From: an uncultured Desulfovibrionaceae bacterium
Lineage (GTDB): Bacteria > Desulfobacterota > Desulfovibrionia > Desulfovibrionales > Desulfovibrionaceae
DNA: 64,000 nt
Assembly (NCBI GenBank): GCA_944325195.1
Contig: CALUZB010000022.1
Span: 44,734 to 108,733 of the forward strand
Direction: 5' to 3'
Part shown: positions 16,795 through 26,697 of the stretch, in pieces
Layout of the letters: each line of letters starts with the position of its first letter
How positions within the stretch are numbered: the first letter of the stretch is position 1
Notes under the pieces: generated by a model
What the model was told of the DNA's origin: nothing
The model's input: only the letters and a program-made list of their open reading frames with translations
The model's database searches: none
Made by a program: the position numbers and the translations under genes

Positions 16795-19506
16795 TTACAA
16801 TTCCATTACCAGCTTTACCGCCTGCGGCTCATCGGGCATATCTTCAACCCGCATCCCAACCTTGCGCGCCAAGGCCTGCATGGCTTTATTCTCGCGCATG
16901 GTTTCCGCATACAGCACTTTCGAACCGCGCTTGCGGGTATAATCAATCATTTTCTGTAAAAGCTTACTTCCCAAGCCTTGTTGCTTAAGCTGACTGCTGA
17001 CCATCATCCCGAATTCAGCGGTGTGATTATCCGGAGTGGTGGCCGTGCGGACCACTCCCACTATTCTCCACGCCCCATTATGGAACCAGGTAGCCACAAA
17101 CGCCATTTCGCGCTCATAATCCAACTGGGTGAATTCGGCCATCTCATTGTGGTCGAATGTATGCACGGCATTGAAAAAACGTAGGCGCAAGTCTTCCTTG
17201 GTTTGTTCATCAATGAATTCCTTAAGCGCAGGCTCATCTTCAGCCCGTATGGGTCGCAACACTATATCCATGCCGTTGGGCAAGGTGAACGATTCTTCCA
17301 GATCGCGCGGATAAGGACGAATAGCCAAGCGCTCCTCGCCGCTAAGCTCCGTTTCTGCTATCTCTATTCTTCCTCCCAATACCAGCACGCCCAATTCACT
17401 TACATACACCGGGTTGAGGTCAATACCCTGGATTTCCGGCAAATCAATAACCATCTGATCAATATGTATAATCGCGCGGCAAAGCTCATCCAAATCCACA
17501 GGCGGCTCACTGGAAATCATCACTTTGGAAATCCGGGTACGTGAAATCAACTCTCTGGCCAGAGACATGTTCAGGGGCGGCAAGGCCACGGCCTTATCAT
17601 TCACGGCGTCCTTCAGAAGCCCGCCGTGCCCCAGATAGATCACCGGGCCGAACGCCGGGTCGAGCTTCATTTCAATGAAAAGCTCCTGAGCGGAAATGCC
17701 GCGTTTCGAGGCATGAACGCTCACGCCTTTAACTTCTCGAACCAAGGGGTCATTTCCCGCTGCCGCCAGCAGGTTTTGCAGGGTAGTAACCGCCGATGCC
17801 TGCGAATATATGCCATGCACCGCATACTGTTTATGCCCGCTCATAGGCTGAACCGGCTCCGCCTCACCACGGAATTCAACATCCAGGGTGATGCTCACAG
17901 GGAACCCGATGTCCTGAGCGGCTTTGGCGGTTTTCGTCCCAATCTCCTCTTCATTTTCCAGATAGGTCGATTTAGTCAAAGGCATTCGGTAAGCCGCAAG
18001 CAGTTGACGCACCTCCAGGCGGGTCAGGCTGGCGCGCCCTTCGTTTAGAGCGCGCCGAATAATTGTTCTGCCCACTTTCGGGTCGGGGGTAGCGGATTCA
18101 TTCAGAGGATCGGGGGTTTCCTTAAGCATACTCTGGTTGCGGGCGTACTCTCCCAGATAGGTAAACGCGCGAATAGCCTGTTCGGGTGTACTGTAATTGG
18201 GTATGCCGATTTTATCCATTTCATGCCGGGCATCAGCCGATGATTCATCGCCCATCCATGAAGTCAACACCATGCGCTTGCACTTTTTAAGCGGCTCTAC
18301 CAGAGCCTTGGCAACTTCAAACGGATTGTTGCCCGCAAACGGCACATACATCATTAAAATAGCGTCCACGCCCTTGTCTCTAAACAAAATATCCATAATC
18401 TGGCGGTAAATTTCACCACTTGCGTTGTATACCACCCCAACCGGGTTTGAGTGCGACCAGTTGCTGCCAAGCAACCCGTTCAGTTCCCGGATAGTGTTGT
18501 CGGAAAGCTCCGCCAAGCTTCCGCCTGATCCGAACAAGGCATCGGCTGCCATTACCCCGGCGGAAGATCCGTTGGTGATAATTGCCAATCTTTCACCTCG
18601 GTATGGTTTGGGATTGGACAAAGAACGGGCCGCGTGAAACAGCGAGCCGATATCATGCACCCTGAGCATTCCGGCTCGGCGGAAAGCGACATCGTATACT
18701 TCTTCCGGGGTGAACTCTGTAGTGCCGGCATTGGCGATATCGCGCACCTTCAACCGCTCTATCGCCTTGCTTGGCCGCATCACCACCACAGGTTTGTTTT
18801 TGGCCGCTGCCCGGGCGGCGGACATGAACTCGCGGGCATTTTCAATATGCTCCAGATAAATCAGAATCGCCTTAGTGTGGCTGTCTGTAACCAGGTAGTC
18901 AAGCATATCGGAAAAGCCTATATCCATGCGGGCGCCCAAAGAGATAACATGAGAAAACCCCACGTTATTGGCTTTAGCCCAATCAAGCACCATGGAAAAC
19001 AAACTGTCTGATTGCGACATAAACGCCATGCGCCCCGGCGCAATGGAAGTGTGGGCCATGGTGGCGTTCAAATGAAACCACGGCACCATTACCCCCAGAC
19101 AATGCGGCCCCAGTATGCGCATTTTCGGAGAATTGGCCGCACGCAGCAAATCTGATTTAATCTGTGAAGCCTTTTCCGGGCTTACCCCGCTAAGGCCGCC
19201 CGCCAACAGAATGGCCGCCCGCGCGCCTCTGTGCCGAAGTTGGTTCAATACATCAGGGGCTCGGTCAAGCGGCACGCAAAGCACGGCAAGGTCAGGAGCA
19301 ATAGGAAGATCTTCAACACTGGGGTAGGCAAATACACCGGAAACAGCCCGTTCCTTGTCAGAAACAGGCATTACCGGCCCTTTGAAGCCGCCGTTGATCA
19401 GATTTCTCACCACTATATTTCCATTCTCAACCGATGCGCTCCCGGCCCCACTGATCACAGCTATCGAATGCGGCCTGAACATATATTGCAAATTTGTATT
19501 ACTCAA
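16795..19506 (-). CDS. pat: Pat/YfiQ-type protein lysine acetyltransferase (acyl-CoA synthetase-like plus GNAT)
   Basis: The 903-residue protein has an N-terminal CoA-binding Rossmann domain (about 1-135), succinyl-CoA ligase-like domains (about 145-460), an ATP-grasp-like domain (about 480-700) and a C-terminal GNAT domain (about 735-903) with the acetyl-CoA loop QQGLGSKLLQKM. True ADP-forming acetyl-CoA synthetases keep a phosphorylated His in an SHTGS-type motif. Here the equivalent place (residues 256-264) reads DIANAGTTE, so the synthetase activity is probably lost and the protein acts as a Pat-type acetyltransferase. The TTG at 19506 with AAAGG upstream is preferred; ATG 19482 has no ribosome site. 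Its classic target Acs is encoded 3 kb away. Confidence 0.85.
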   Translation of the reverse strand: MSNTNLQYMFRPHSIAVISGAGSASVENGNIVVRNLINGGFKGPVMPVSDKERAVSGVFAYPSVEDLPIAPDLAVLCVPLDRAPDVLNQLRHRGARAAILLAGGLSGVSPEKASQIKSDLLRAANSPKMRILGPHCLGVMVPWFHLNATMAHTSIAPGRMAFMSQSDSLFSMVLDWAKANNVGFSHVISLGARMDIGFSDMLDYLVTDSHTKAILIYLEHIENAREFMSAARAAAKNKPVVVMRPSKAIERLKVRDIANAGTTEFTPEEVYDVAFRRAGMLRVHDIGSLFHAARSLSNPKPYRGERLAIITNGSSAGVMAADALFGSGGSLAELSDNTIRELNGLLGSNWSHSNPVGVVYNASGEIYRQIMDILFRDKGVDAILMMYVPFAGNNPFEVAKALVEPLKKCKRMVLTSWMGDESSADARHEMDKIGIPNYSTPEQAIRAFTYLGEYARNQSMLKETPDPLNESATPDPKVGRTIIRRALNEGRASLTRLEVRQLLAAYRMPLTKSTYLENEEEIGTKTAKAAQDIGFPVSITLDVEFRGEAEPVQPMSGHKQYAVHGIYSQASAVTTLQNLLAAAGNDPLVREVKGVSVHASKRGISAQELFIEMKLDPAFGPVIYLGHGGLLKDAVNDKAVALPPLNMSLARELISRTRISKVMISSEPPVDLDELCRAIIHIDQMVIDLPEIQGIDLNPVYVSELGVLVLGGRIEIAETELSGEERLAIRPYPRDLEESFTLPNGMDIVLRPIRAEDEPALKEFIDEQTKEDLRLRFFNAVHTFDHNEMAEFTQLDYEREMAFVATWFHNGAWRIVGVVRTATTPDNHTAEFGMMVSSQLKQQGLGSKLLQKMIDYTRKRGSKVLYAETMRENKAMQALARKVGMRVEDMPDEPQAVKLVMEL

Positions 19507-19882
19507 GCTGATGCCTTTGTTTCACAATGCCGCTGAACGCCCGAAACCGGGCTTTTTTACCTTACCGCCCACACCTCTGGTTTGCAAACGCAAAGGTTAC
19601 GCAAAACCGGTGACAAATATGGGAATATATCCAACTAACCTCAAAATAACAAATTGGATTGGGTTTAGTCCAGCACTATTCTCCTCACTCACAAATATTG
19701 AAAATTTCCCGATTTATCATCTGATAGTTGGACATAATGCCCCAATTCTGCTATGGGGGTGAGCAACTAATGCTTCTTTATAATTTTATAATTCATCTCA
19801 AAACGGTTCCAAATCTAACTTAACACGCTTAAATGACGATAAAAAGAGGGATTGGGGTCAGCTTGAGGAAGGAAAGAGAAAG
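19507..19882. other. Divergent intergenic region between pat and chemoreceptor gene
   Basis: This is an AT-rich control region with no convincing coding frame. It carries the likely sigma-28-type promoter of the chemoreceptor at 19816-19842. The pat promoter should lie near 19520-19650, but I could not fix its boxes. Confidence 0.4.
19816..19842 (+). promoter_or_regulatory. Possible sigma-28 promoter of the chemoreceptor gene
   Basis: TAACTTAA, 11 bases, then GACGATAA. The -10 box differs by one base from the flagellar sigma consensus GCCGATAA and the spacing is exact, but the -35 box matches only partly. It ends 40 bases before the start codon. Confidence 0.4.
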
Positions 19883-22012
19883 ATGAAAAACATTAAAATG
19901 GCTTTAAAAATTGGAATGGGCTTTGGCTTGGTTGTACTGATAATGCTGCTGTTAAGCCTTATGGCCATTAAGGCTATGGATGATCAGGAAAATAGCGCTG
20001 TGGCCATTTCCGATGTTTATATGCCGGAACTTGTCGTTGGCGTAAAGATAGACCGGGCGGTAGCTGGAGTCTGGCGCAGCATGTTGAATTATGCCAGAAC
20101 AGAAGATCTTAAGTATGTAGACGAGGCCAGAAAAGAGCAGGAAACAATCCGGACGGAACTCGAAGCAGCCAATAAATTGGTTGCCCAATATCCTCAGCTT
20201 AAGGCGCTCAAAGCAAAACAGGATGAAATTAACGCCGCTTTTCAAACCTACTCTCAATTGATAGATGAGACTGTAAAAGCACAGGAAGATCTTAAAAAAC
20301 GTCGTATCATTCTCCTGGAGACCGGCCAGAAGTATAAAAGTCTGTTGGAAAATATGCTGGCAGACCAAGAAAATCGTCTGGACAGAGCCATAGCCAACAA
20401 TGACCTTATCAGCGAAATCAACCGTCGTCTGACCCAAACCAGACAGATCAACAAATTGTTGGACTTGGGCTCAACCATACGCATAAGTAATATGCAGTCC
20501 CAATTATTTCAAGATCCTTCTATTGCAGAACAAGGTATGGCCAGCTTCAAACCAATGATGCAAATTCTTCAAGAACTTGACGCTTCCGTACTTAGAGCAG
20601 ACTCTCACCAGAAGCTCAAAGAAATTACTGAGGTCGCTAATCTTTATGAACAAGAATTTCGTTCTTTGGTAAACGTCTGGAAAGAATTGCAAACAATTCA
20701 TAAAGTACGTGGTGAAACCGCCGGGACGCTGTTGCGCAACGCCCAGGAAAGTGCCCGAGCAGCTTTAGTACAAGTGCAAAATCTATGTGCATCTTCCGTA
20801 AGCACTTCACAAACCAGCATGAGCACTTTGATTGTGGGCATGATTGCAGGCGTTGTAATCAGCATTATTCTATCCCTGGTGCTCACCCGCGCCATTACCG
20901 GCCCCTTGAGCAAGAGCGTGATTTTTGCCGAAAAGGTGGCCGACGGCCATTTGGATAATACTCTGGACATTCATCAAAACGATGAAGTGGGTCATCTGGC
21001 CGATGCCCTCAACACGATGGTCGCCACTCTGCGCCAGCGTATTGCTGATGTCCAGGACGCCATAGAAAAAGCTTCCGCCAAAGAGCAGGAAGCCCTTGCC
21101 GCCATGCGCGACGCAGACGAAGCCCGTAAGCAGGCCGAACAGGCAAAACGGCAGGGTATGCTGGATGCGGCAGACCAGCTTGAAAGCGTAGTCGCCAGTG
21201 TTTCCGCCGCATCGGAACAGCTTTCCGTTCAGGTAGAGCATTCCGAGGCCGGCTCGCAACAGCAGGCTGCCCGCACCGGCGAAACAGCTACAGCCATGGA
21301 AGAAATGAATGCAACTGTTCTGGAAGTGGCCAAAAATGCAGGCGATACCGCCAGTGTTTCTGAACAGGCAAAAACGAAGGCCCAGGAAGGGGCTCAAATT
21401 GTACATCAGGTTATCGGCGGCATAGAACGCATTCAAAAAGGTTCGGAAGAACTGCGGGAAGAAATGGCGGATCTCAGCCAGAAAGCCACCGACATCAGCG
21501 CTGTAATGGATGTGATTTCCGATATCGCGGATCAAACCAACCTGCTTGCTTTAAACGCGGCCATTGAAGCAGCCCGTGCCGGGGAAGCCGGGCGCGGCTT
21601 TGCTGTAGTGGCCGATGAGGTGAGAAAACTGGCTGAAAACACCATGAAGGCAACCGCTGAAGTAGCGGAAGCCATTCAGGGCATCCAACAGGGCACAGCC
21701 AAGAACATGGCGAATGTAGAAACTTCAGTGGCTACGGTAACTGAAGTTACAGAGATGGCCGCCCGCTCCGGCGCAGCCCTGAACGAAATCGTAAATCTGG
21801 TTGATCAGGCATCAGATCAGGTAAGAGCCATTGCGGCTGCCAGTGAAGAGCAGTCGGCCACCAGCGAGCAAATCAACCGGGCTATTGAAGATATTGACCA
21901 CATTTCCATTGAAACAGCCGACGCCATGCGTCTGGCCGGTGAGGCAGTGCAGGAATTGAGTCATCAGGCCTCAATTCTGAACCGCCTTATTCAGGAAATG
22001 AAAAACAGTTAG
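19883..22012 (+). CDS. Methyl-accepting chemotaxis protein
   Basis: A transmembrane chemoreceptor of 709 residues. TM1 spans about residues 9-31. A helical periplasmic four-helix-bundle sensor region lies at about 32-312, TM2 at about 315-335, and a HAMP domain follows at about 336-390. A long cytoplasmic coiled coil contains the conserved signalling tip [20 protein letters not shown] near residues 550-570. There is no C-terminal CheR-tethering pentapeptide. The sensor domain is not of a type that reveals its ligand. The ATG at 19883 follows GGAAAGAGAAAG. It is a single gene closed by a terminator, and a flagellar-type promoter is possible. Confidence 0.95.
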   Translation: MKNIKMALKIGMGFGLVVLIMLLLSLMAIKAMDDQENSAVAISDVYMPELVVGVKIDRAVAGVWRSMLNYARTEDLKYVDEARKEQETIRTELEAANKLVAQYPQLKALKAKQDEINAAFQTYSQLIDETVKAQEDLKKRRIILLETGQKYKSLLENMLADQENRLDRAIANNDLISEINRRLTQTRQINKLLDLGSTIRISNMQSQLFQDPSIAEQGMASFKPMMQILQELDASVLRADSHQKLKEITEVANLYEQEFRSLVNVWKELQTIHKVRGETAGTLLRNAQESARAALVQVQNLCASSVSTSQTSMSTLIVGMIAGVVISIILSLVLTRAITGPLSKSVIFAEKVADGHLDNTLDIHQNDEVGHLADALNTMVATLRQRIADVQDAIEKASAKEQEALAAMRDADEARKQAEQAKRQGMLDAADQLESVVASVSAASEQLSVQVEHSEAGSQQQAARTGETATAMEEMNATVLEVAKNAGDTASVSEQAKTKAQEGAQIVHQVIGGIERIQKGSEELREEMADLSQKATDISAVMDVISDIADQTNLLALNAAIEAARAGEAGRGFAVVADEVRKLAENTMKATAEVAEAIQGIQQGTAKNMANVETSVATVTEVTEMAARSGAALNEIVNLVDQASDQVRAIAAASEEQSATSEQINRAIEDIDHISIETADAMRLAGEAVQELSHQASILNRLIQEMKNS

Positions 22013-22034
22013 TTCGCTACAAACTCAAATCCGG

Positions 22035-22066
22035 AAAGGGGACCGCTTTAAAACGGTCCCCTTTTT
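22035..22066 (+). terminator. Rho-independent terminator of the chemoreceptor gene
   Basis: An 11-bp stem AAAGGGGACCG with CGGTCCCCTTT, an 8-base loop and five T follow the stop by 22 bases. Confidence 0.92.
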
Positions 22067-22450
22067 ACTTACAGTCAATCTTATATCAGGTCCAAGCCGC
22101 CTGTTCCCCAACACCCAACAAGTATTGACATCCACGCATGAAAACGCAATGCCTTGTCCGGCCGAAAACAAGCAAAGCAAATTGGCTTGGACTATATTTA
22201 AACTGCAGCTACGTTCGCTCCGACGCAGGTAACCCAGGGGGAATTGCGCCTGAGGGCTCCACGCCCCCGGCTGACGCGGTGCAACAACCATTATGTGCCC
22301 AACATGCTGCATTGACGTGTCGAGAGTAATCAGCAGCCTCAACTCCCTTTCCTCGCCCTTCCCCAAAGTCGTTCTGTCCTCTGGTCGGGCAGAATTCGTA
22401 CTGAATATGGTTTACGTTAAATCCGGTCCGAACTCACCCCGCAAAAAATT
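22067..22450. other. Unexplained intergenic block upstream of the acs promoter
   Basis: About 380 bases lie between the chemoreceptor terminator and the acs promoter. Positions 22200-22300 are GC-rich with several short self-complementary runs (for example CAGGGGGAATT with GCCCCCGG). I see no convincing gene and recognise no RNA family. Confidence 0.3.
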
Positions 22451-22479
22451 TTGACAATTCCAGTCAAACCCGATAATCT
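22451..22479 (+). promoter_or_regulatory. Sigma-70 promoter for acs
   Basis: The sequence is TTGACA at 22451-22456, a 17-base spacer and TAATCT at 22474-22479. This is a near-consensus housekeeping promoter. Transcription would start near 22486, leaving a leader of about 190 bases before acs. Confidence 0.65.
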
Positions 22480-22542
22480 AAAAAAAATTGGTTATAAAAA
22501 CACTTTCCTCAAATGATGTGGAATGAACAACAAAGGCCGTAA

Positions 22543-22623
22543 ATGAACTTTAAGCCCGACGGCACTGCGGCTTACAGCGGCTCGGAGATTTACGCCAAAC
22601 CGAGCCAAGCGGATTTCTTTTAA
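22543..22623 (+). CDS. Possible 26-residue leader ORF upstream of acs
   Basis: The frame runs from ATG 22543, with AAAGG seven bases before it, to TAA at 22621-22623. The peptide starts MNFKPDGTAAY and ends KPSQADFF. It lies entirely inside the inferred acs leader, 54 bases before the acs start. It could be a small protein or a regulatory upstream frame. A tiny 7-codon frame (ATG 22523) ends just before it. No family recognised. Confidence 0.35.
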   Translation: MNFKPDGTAAYSGSEIYAKPSQADFF

Positions 22624-22646
22624 ACCGGATGAAATACTTTGGCGCT

Positions 22647-22660
22647 AAGGGGCGCCCCTT
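22647..22660 (+). promoter_or_regulatory. GC-rich palindrome just before the acs ribosome site
   Basis: AAGGGGCGCCCCTT is a perfect 14-base palindrome ending six bases before AAGGAGG of acs. In RNA it could form a hairpin within or between transcripts, or in DNA bind a protein. Confidence 0.4.
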
Positions 22661-22677
22661 ATGCAAGGAGGATTTGC

Positions 22678-24636
22678 ATGTCCAATGAATTGAAGCTCTT
22701 TCCCCCACCGGCGGCATTGCCTGAAACTCATGTAAAAGGACCACAGGCCCGCGAAGAACTGATCAGGTTTGCTAAAAACGACCCAGAGGCGTTTTGGGCC
22801 GCCCGGGCCAAAGAGCTGCTGCATTGGGACGCGCCTTGGCACACAGTGTCTGACTGTGACCTGGCCAACGGAAAAATCAATTGGTTCAGCGGCGGCAAAC
22901 TTAACGTTTGTTACAACTGTGTGGATCGCCATGTTGAAAACGGTAACGCCCACAAAACCGCCTTGATTTGGGAGCCGGACGATGAGGGGGAACCGCTGAA
23001 ACTCAGCTATATCGAGCTGCTGGACCAGGTATCCCGCTTTGCCAACGTACTCTTGGACATCGGTCTGCAAAAGGGTGACCGTGTATGTATTTATATGCCG
23101 ATGATACCTGAAACTGTAATTGCCATGCTGGCCTGCGCCCGGGTTGGCCTGATTCATGCAGTTGTGTTCGCCGGTTTTTCTGCGGCGGCCCTGGCCGACA
23201 GAATTAATGACTGCCGGGCAAAACTGCTGATCACCGCAGATGTTGTTCCCCGGGCCGGCAAGAAGATTCCGCTCAAGGCCAACGCTGATGAGGCACTGCA
23301 ATCTTGCCCGACTTGCCGCACCACCATTGTGGTCAACAGGGGCAACACCGACATTAAAATGAACGACTACCACGACTTCTGGTGGCATGAGCTGATGCAG
23401 AACCCATACTGTGCAGTTGGCTGCCCCCCGGTTGCCATGGACGCGGAGGACACACTCTTCCTGCTCTATACATCGGGAAGCACAGGGAAGCCGAAAGGTG
23501 TGGTGCATACTACCGGCGGTTATCTTACCTATGCAGCCCACACCACACAGTGGGTATTTGACCTTAATCAAAACGATGTGTACTGGTGCACTGCCGACGT
23601 GGGCTGGATTACCGGCCACTCTTACCTGGTGTACGGCCCGCTTGCACTGGGGGCTACCACGGTTGTGTTTGAAGGGGTTCCCAACTATCCCCAGCCTGAC
23701 CGCTTGTGGAAGATAGTGGACAAATTTGGAGTTACAGTGCTTTACACCGCTCCCACTGTCATCCGCTCTTTAATGCGGGAAGGCACCCAATGGCCGGAAG
23801 CACATAAAATGAACAGCTTACGCGTGCTGGGCAGTGTGGGGGAACCGATTAACCCTGAGGCCTGGCTCTGGTACCATAAATATGTGGGCAAAGACCGCTG
23901 CCCGATTGTAGACACTTGGTGGCAAACAGAAACCGGCGGCTTGATGATCTCGCCGCTTCCCTATGCAAACACCCTTAAGCCGGGCAGTGCCACAACCGCT
24001 TTGCCCGGCATTGACGCCGCAGTTCTGCGGGCCGACGGCTCACCCTGTGCCCCGGGCGAGGCCGGTCATCTAGTGATCAAAGCGCCTTGGCCCGGCATGT
24101 TGCGCGGACTATACGAAGATAAAGAACGGTTCAAACAGGATTATCTGGAACGCTTCCCGGGCTGTTATCAATCCGGCGACGGCGCCAGTCTGGATGAAGA
24201 CGGCGACTTCTGGATTATTGGCCGTCTGGATGACGTGATCAATGTATCCGGGCACCGCCTTGGCACTGCCGAGCTGGAAGCCGCTCTGGCGGCCCACGAA
24301 CATGTGGCTGAAGCAGCAGTGGTGGGAATGCCCCACCCCTTAAAGGGGCAATCCATTTACGCTTATGTTGTGCTGAAACATGAAGTGGAAGACGACGGCA
24401 GTTTAGTTGGCACCTTGCGCGCCCATGTTCGCAGCATTATCGGCCCTATTGCCACGCCTGAAATCATTCAGATTGTGGAAAATCTGCCCAAAACCCGCAG
24501 CGGCAAGGTAATGCGCCGTATTCTGCGTTTGGTTGCCGCCGGCCAGTACGACAACTTCGGAGATACATCCACTCTGGCCGACCCGGCTATTCTGGACGAC
24601 TTGGTATTGGGCAGTAAAGAACTGACCAGTAAATAA
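22678..24636 (+). CDS. acs: Acetyl-CoA synthetase, AMP-forming
   Basis: It activates acetate with ATP and CoA through acetyl-AMP. The 652-residue length is standard. Visible are the P-loop-like YTSGSTGKPKGV, the acetate and AMP pocket region DTWWQTETGG, and the C-terminal PKTRSGKVMRR whose Lys610 is the catalytic and acetylation-controlled lysine. A Pat-type acetyltransferase is encoded nearby, so control by lysine acetylation is plausible. The ATG at 22678 follows a perfect AAGGAGG; the in-frame frame upstream is leader. In an acetate-producing or acetate-scavenging anaerobe it recovers low acetate. It is a single gene with its own promoter and terminator. Confidence 0.96.
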   Translation: MSNELKLFPPPAALPETHVKGPQAREELIRFAKNDPEAFWAARAKELLHWDAPWHTVSDCDLANGKINWFSGGKLNVCYNCVDRHVENGNAHKTALIWEPDDEGEPLKLSYIELLDQVSRFANVLLDIGLQKGDRVCIYMPMIPETVIAMLACARVGLIHAVVFAGFSAAALADRINDCRAKLLITADVVPRAGKKIPLKANADEALQSCPTCRTTIVVNRGNTDIKMNDYHDFWWHELMQNPYCAVGCPPVAMDAEDTLFLLYTSGSTGKPKGVVHTTGGYLTYAAHTTQWVFDLNQNDVYWCTADVGWITGHSYLVYGPLALGATTVVFEGVPNYPQPDRLWKIVDKFGVTVLYTAPTVIRSLMREGTQWPEAHKMNSLRVLGSVGEPINPEAWLWYHKYVGKDRCPIVDTWWQTETGGLMISPLPYANTLKPGSATTALPGIDAAVLRADGSPCAPGEAGHLVIKAPWPGMLRGLYEDKERFKQDYLERFPGCYQSGDGASLDEDGDFWIIGRLDDVINVSGHRLGTAELEAALAAHEHVAEAAVVGMPHPLKGQSIYAYVVLKHEVEDDGSLVGTLRAHVRSIIGPIATPEIIQIVENLPKTRSGKVMRRILRLVAAGQYDNFGDTSTLADPAILDDLVLGSKELTSK

Positions 24637-24686
24637 ATTGGATAATGCAGCAGGCAGACAATCTGCCTCTCAATAAACCATCAATA

Positions 24687-24725
24687 AAAACCGGGGGCAG
24701 CTTTAAGATCGCGCCCCCGGTTTTT
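24687..24725 (+). terminator. Rho-independent terminator of acs
   Basis: A 12-bp stem AAAACCGGGGGC with GCCCCCGGTTTT, a 14-base loop and a T run lie 51 bases after the stop. Confidence 0.92.
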
Positions 24726-25004
24726 ATTGCATACTCAAAACGAGTTTACTTTGGAGTAGTATTAGCTGATAGAAAAGCGGCCCTGCAAAAAAGCAGGCAG
24801 AAACAGCCTGACCATAAACCTTGGGACGTAAGCCAAAATCGACTTATAATCCGGTTTACACACGCTTTCACTCTTGAACGCCTGCTTTCAACAACAGAAA
24901 CTTTCCACGTCTAAAACACACTCAACATCAGCTCTTACTTGAGCAACTCTTTTCTATTGCTCATATTCCCTTCAGGCTGTGACTGACGACTTGAGCAGCT
25001 TATA

Positions 25005-26075
25005 CTATTCAGCCGCCAGACGCTCCCATAAATCCAAGACTCTTTCCTTTTGCTTTTCGCAACCAAGGGCTTGCGCTGTCTGTTGTCCGTTTTGAAGCAT
25101 ATCCTTCACCAGAGGGTCTCCCGCGGCAATCAGGTTTGCCGCGTGCTCAACAGCTATGGCCAGACTGATCGGGTCCGCATCCGGCACGATGAACGCATTT
25201 GGGCCGTCCGGCAAATCAGACTCGCCAAAATCACCCGCCTGCAAATAATAACCGGGCGGGGTAAGCCCGCTTAAACCAGCCATTTCCGGTATATCCGGGA
25301 GTGCCTGACGCAGATAATCCCACCCCCCCAAGCCGGTGCAGGTAACCGGTATGGCCCCGCAAGCCATAGCCTCCAGCGGCGGCAGACCAAATCCTTCAGG
25401 AAAACCCGTACCCATAAAAATATGGCACATCTGCAATAAAGCAGCTACCTGATCGGGTTTTCGGTCGTGAATTTCCACCCAGTTGATCGGAAGCGAGGTG
25501 CGCCCCCGGGCTTCCAAAATCTGCATGGCCTGAATGGCAATGGCTTTATTCTTGCGCGGCATCCAGGCCACATTGATTTTTTTCAGTCGCCGCTCGCTTG
25601 CTCTGCCTAACAGCAGAGCATTGCCGGCTTGGGGATCGGGCTTGAACAGCTCCAAATTCAACCCGGGGCGCACTATCTCTGAATAACAGCCGAGCTGATC
25701 GTGCACAAAATGCGCAACTGGAGTGGACACAGACAAGAACCCGGCGTTCAGCCTGTTCCAATCCAAGCCTTCCGGCATGGCGGAAAAAAGATAAGCCCAG
25801 TTCTGCACATACACCAAATTGCGCGCTCCGGCCTGCAAGCCGGGAAGCAAAGCGCTGGGCCAGCCCTCCGGAACCACCCACAAATCACTTTTGGCCAGTT
25901 CAAAATCGTTCCAATCAATCACCGGAACATCTATCGCTTTTTGTACCGGGTCTTTCTCTTTTACCACCAAAGCGGTTTCCCAACCGGCCTGGTGCAAAAT
26001 TTCCGCAAGCTGACAAATTACAATCAGCCCGCCGCTGACTTTATTCAAAGGGGGAATGAAAAAATAGGTGCGCAT
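25005..26075 (-). CDS. Glycosyltransferase family 4/1 (GT-B fold)
   Basis: The 356-residue protein starts with a GT-B N-domain whose loop PPLNKVSGGLIVICQLAEIL resembles the usual GG-motif. The C-domain shows IFMGTGFPEGFGLPPLEAMA, the E-x7-E nucleotide-sugar motif of retaining GT4 enzymes. This type builds LPS or exopolysaccharide chains. The ATG overlaps the recR stop by one base (TGATG), so it is co-translated with dnaX-ybaB-recR, an unusual partner for DNA repair genes. Substrate unknown. Confidence 0.85.
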   Translation of the reverse strand: MRTYFFIPPLNKVSGGLIVICQLAEILHQAGWETALVVKEKDPVQKAIDVPVIDWNDFELAKSDLWVVPEGWPSALLPGLQAGARNLVYVQNWAYLFSAMPEGLDWNRLNAGFLSVSTPVAHFVHDQLGCYSEIVRPGLNLELFKPDPQAGNALLLGRASERRLKKINVAWMPRKNKAIAIQAMQILEARGRTSLPINWVEIHDRKPDQVAALLQMCHIFMGTGFPEGFGLPPLEAMACGAIPVTCTGLGGWDYLRQALPDIPEMAGLSGLTPPGYYLQAGDFGESDLPDGPNAFIVPDADPISLAIAVEHAANLIAAGDPLVKDMLQNGQQTAQALGCEKQKERVLDLWERLAAE

Positions 26076-26680
26076 CAGATTTCCTGCTTGTATTTAAGCG
26101 ACTGTCGCAGAGTTTCCCTGTCCATATGCTTAACCTCGCCACCCTGCGGAATGCCTTGAGCAAGCCGGAAAACCCTGATTCCCACGAATTCTCTCAAGAT
26201 CAGGTCTTTAATATACTGGGCAGTGGTGTCCGCTTCCACCGTGGCTCCAAGGGCCAGCACCACCTCATTGATTTCACCTTCCCGCAGTCGCGCCCGCAAA
26301 CGCTCCAACTCCAGAGCTTCCGGCGGCATGTTATCCAAAGGAGAAATCAGCCCCCCAAGAATCATGTATTGCCCCTGATAAAAACCGCCCTCCTCCATCA
26401 CCAATAAACTGTCCCACTCGGAAACAAGACAAAGCACATCACGCGCCCGGTTGGGGTCAGCGCAAATGGAGCATGGGCTCTGAGCGGCAAGACTGCCGCA
26501 ACGCGCGCACAAAGCCAATTCATCATGCAGATTGTAAATCGCCCGTCCAAAATCCCGAGCGTCACTTTGCGACAACTTCAAAATCGCCAGAGCGCTGCGC
26601 AGACTGGACTTGGGGCCCATACCCGGCAACCTGGCCAGATGATTAATCACGTTTTGCAACGGAGCCGGCAATTTGTTCAT
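26075..26680 (-). CDS. recR: Recombination mediator RecR
   Basis: The 201-residue protein works with RecO/RecF to load RecA at gaps. Visible are the N-terminal helix-hairpin-helix (LPGMGPKSSLRSALAIL), the C4 zinc finger (CARCGSLAAQSPCSICADP, starting at residue 58), the Toprim region (VSEWDSLLVMEEGGFYQGQY, starting at residue 86), and the C-terminal Walker-B-like part ending LAQGIPQGGEV. Length is standard. It follows ybaB by 17 bases, in the widely conserved dnaX-ybaB-recR order. Confidence 0.96.
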   Translation of the reverse strand: MNKLPAPLQNVINHLARLPGMGPKSSLRSALAILKLSQSDARDFGRAIYNLHDELALCARCGSLAAQSPCSICADPNRARDVLCLVSEWDSLLVMEEGGFYQGQYMILGGLISPLDNMPPEALELERLRARLREGEINEVVLALGATVEADTTAQYIKDLILREFVGIRVFRLAQGIPQGGEVKHMDRETLRQSLKYKQEI

Positions 26681-26697
26681 AGGTCACCAAACTCATG

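Noticed and set aside
22645..23619. Antisense open frame opposite acs (324 codons)
   Set aside because: The acs frame is unambiguous; the antisense product has no family features.
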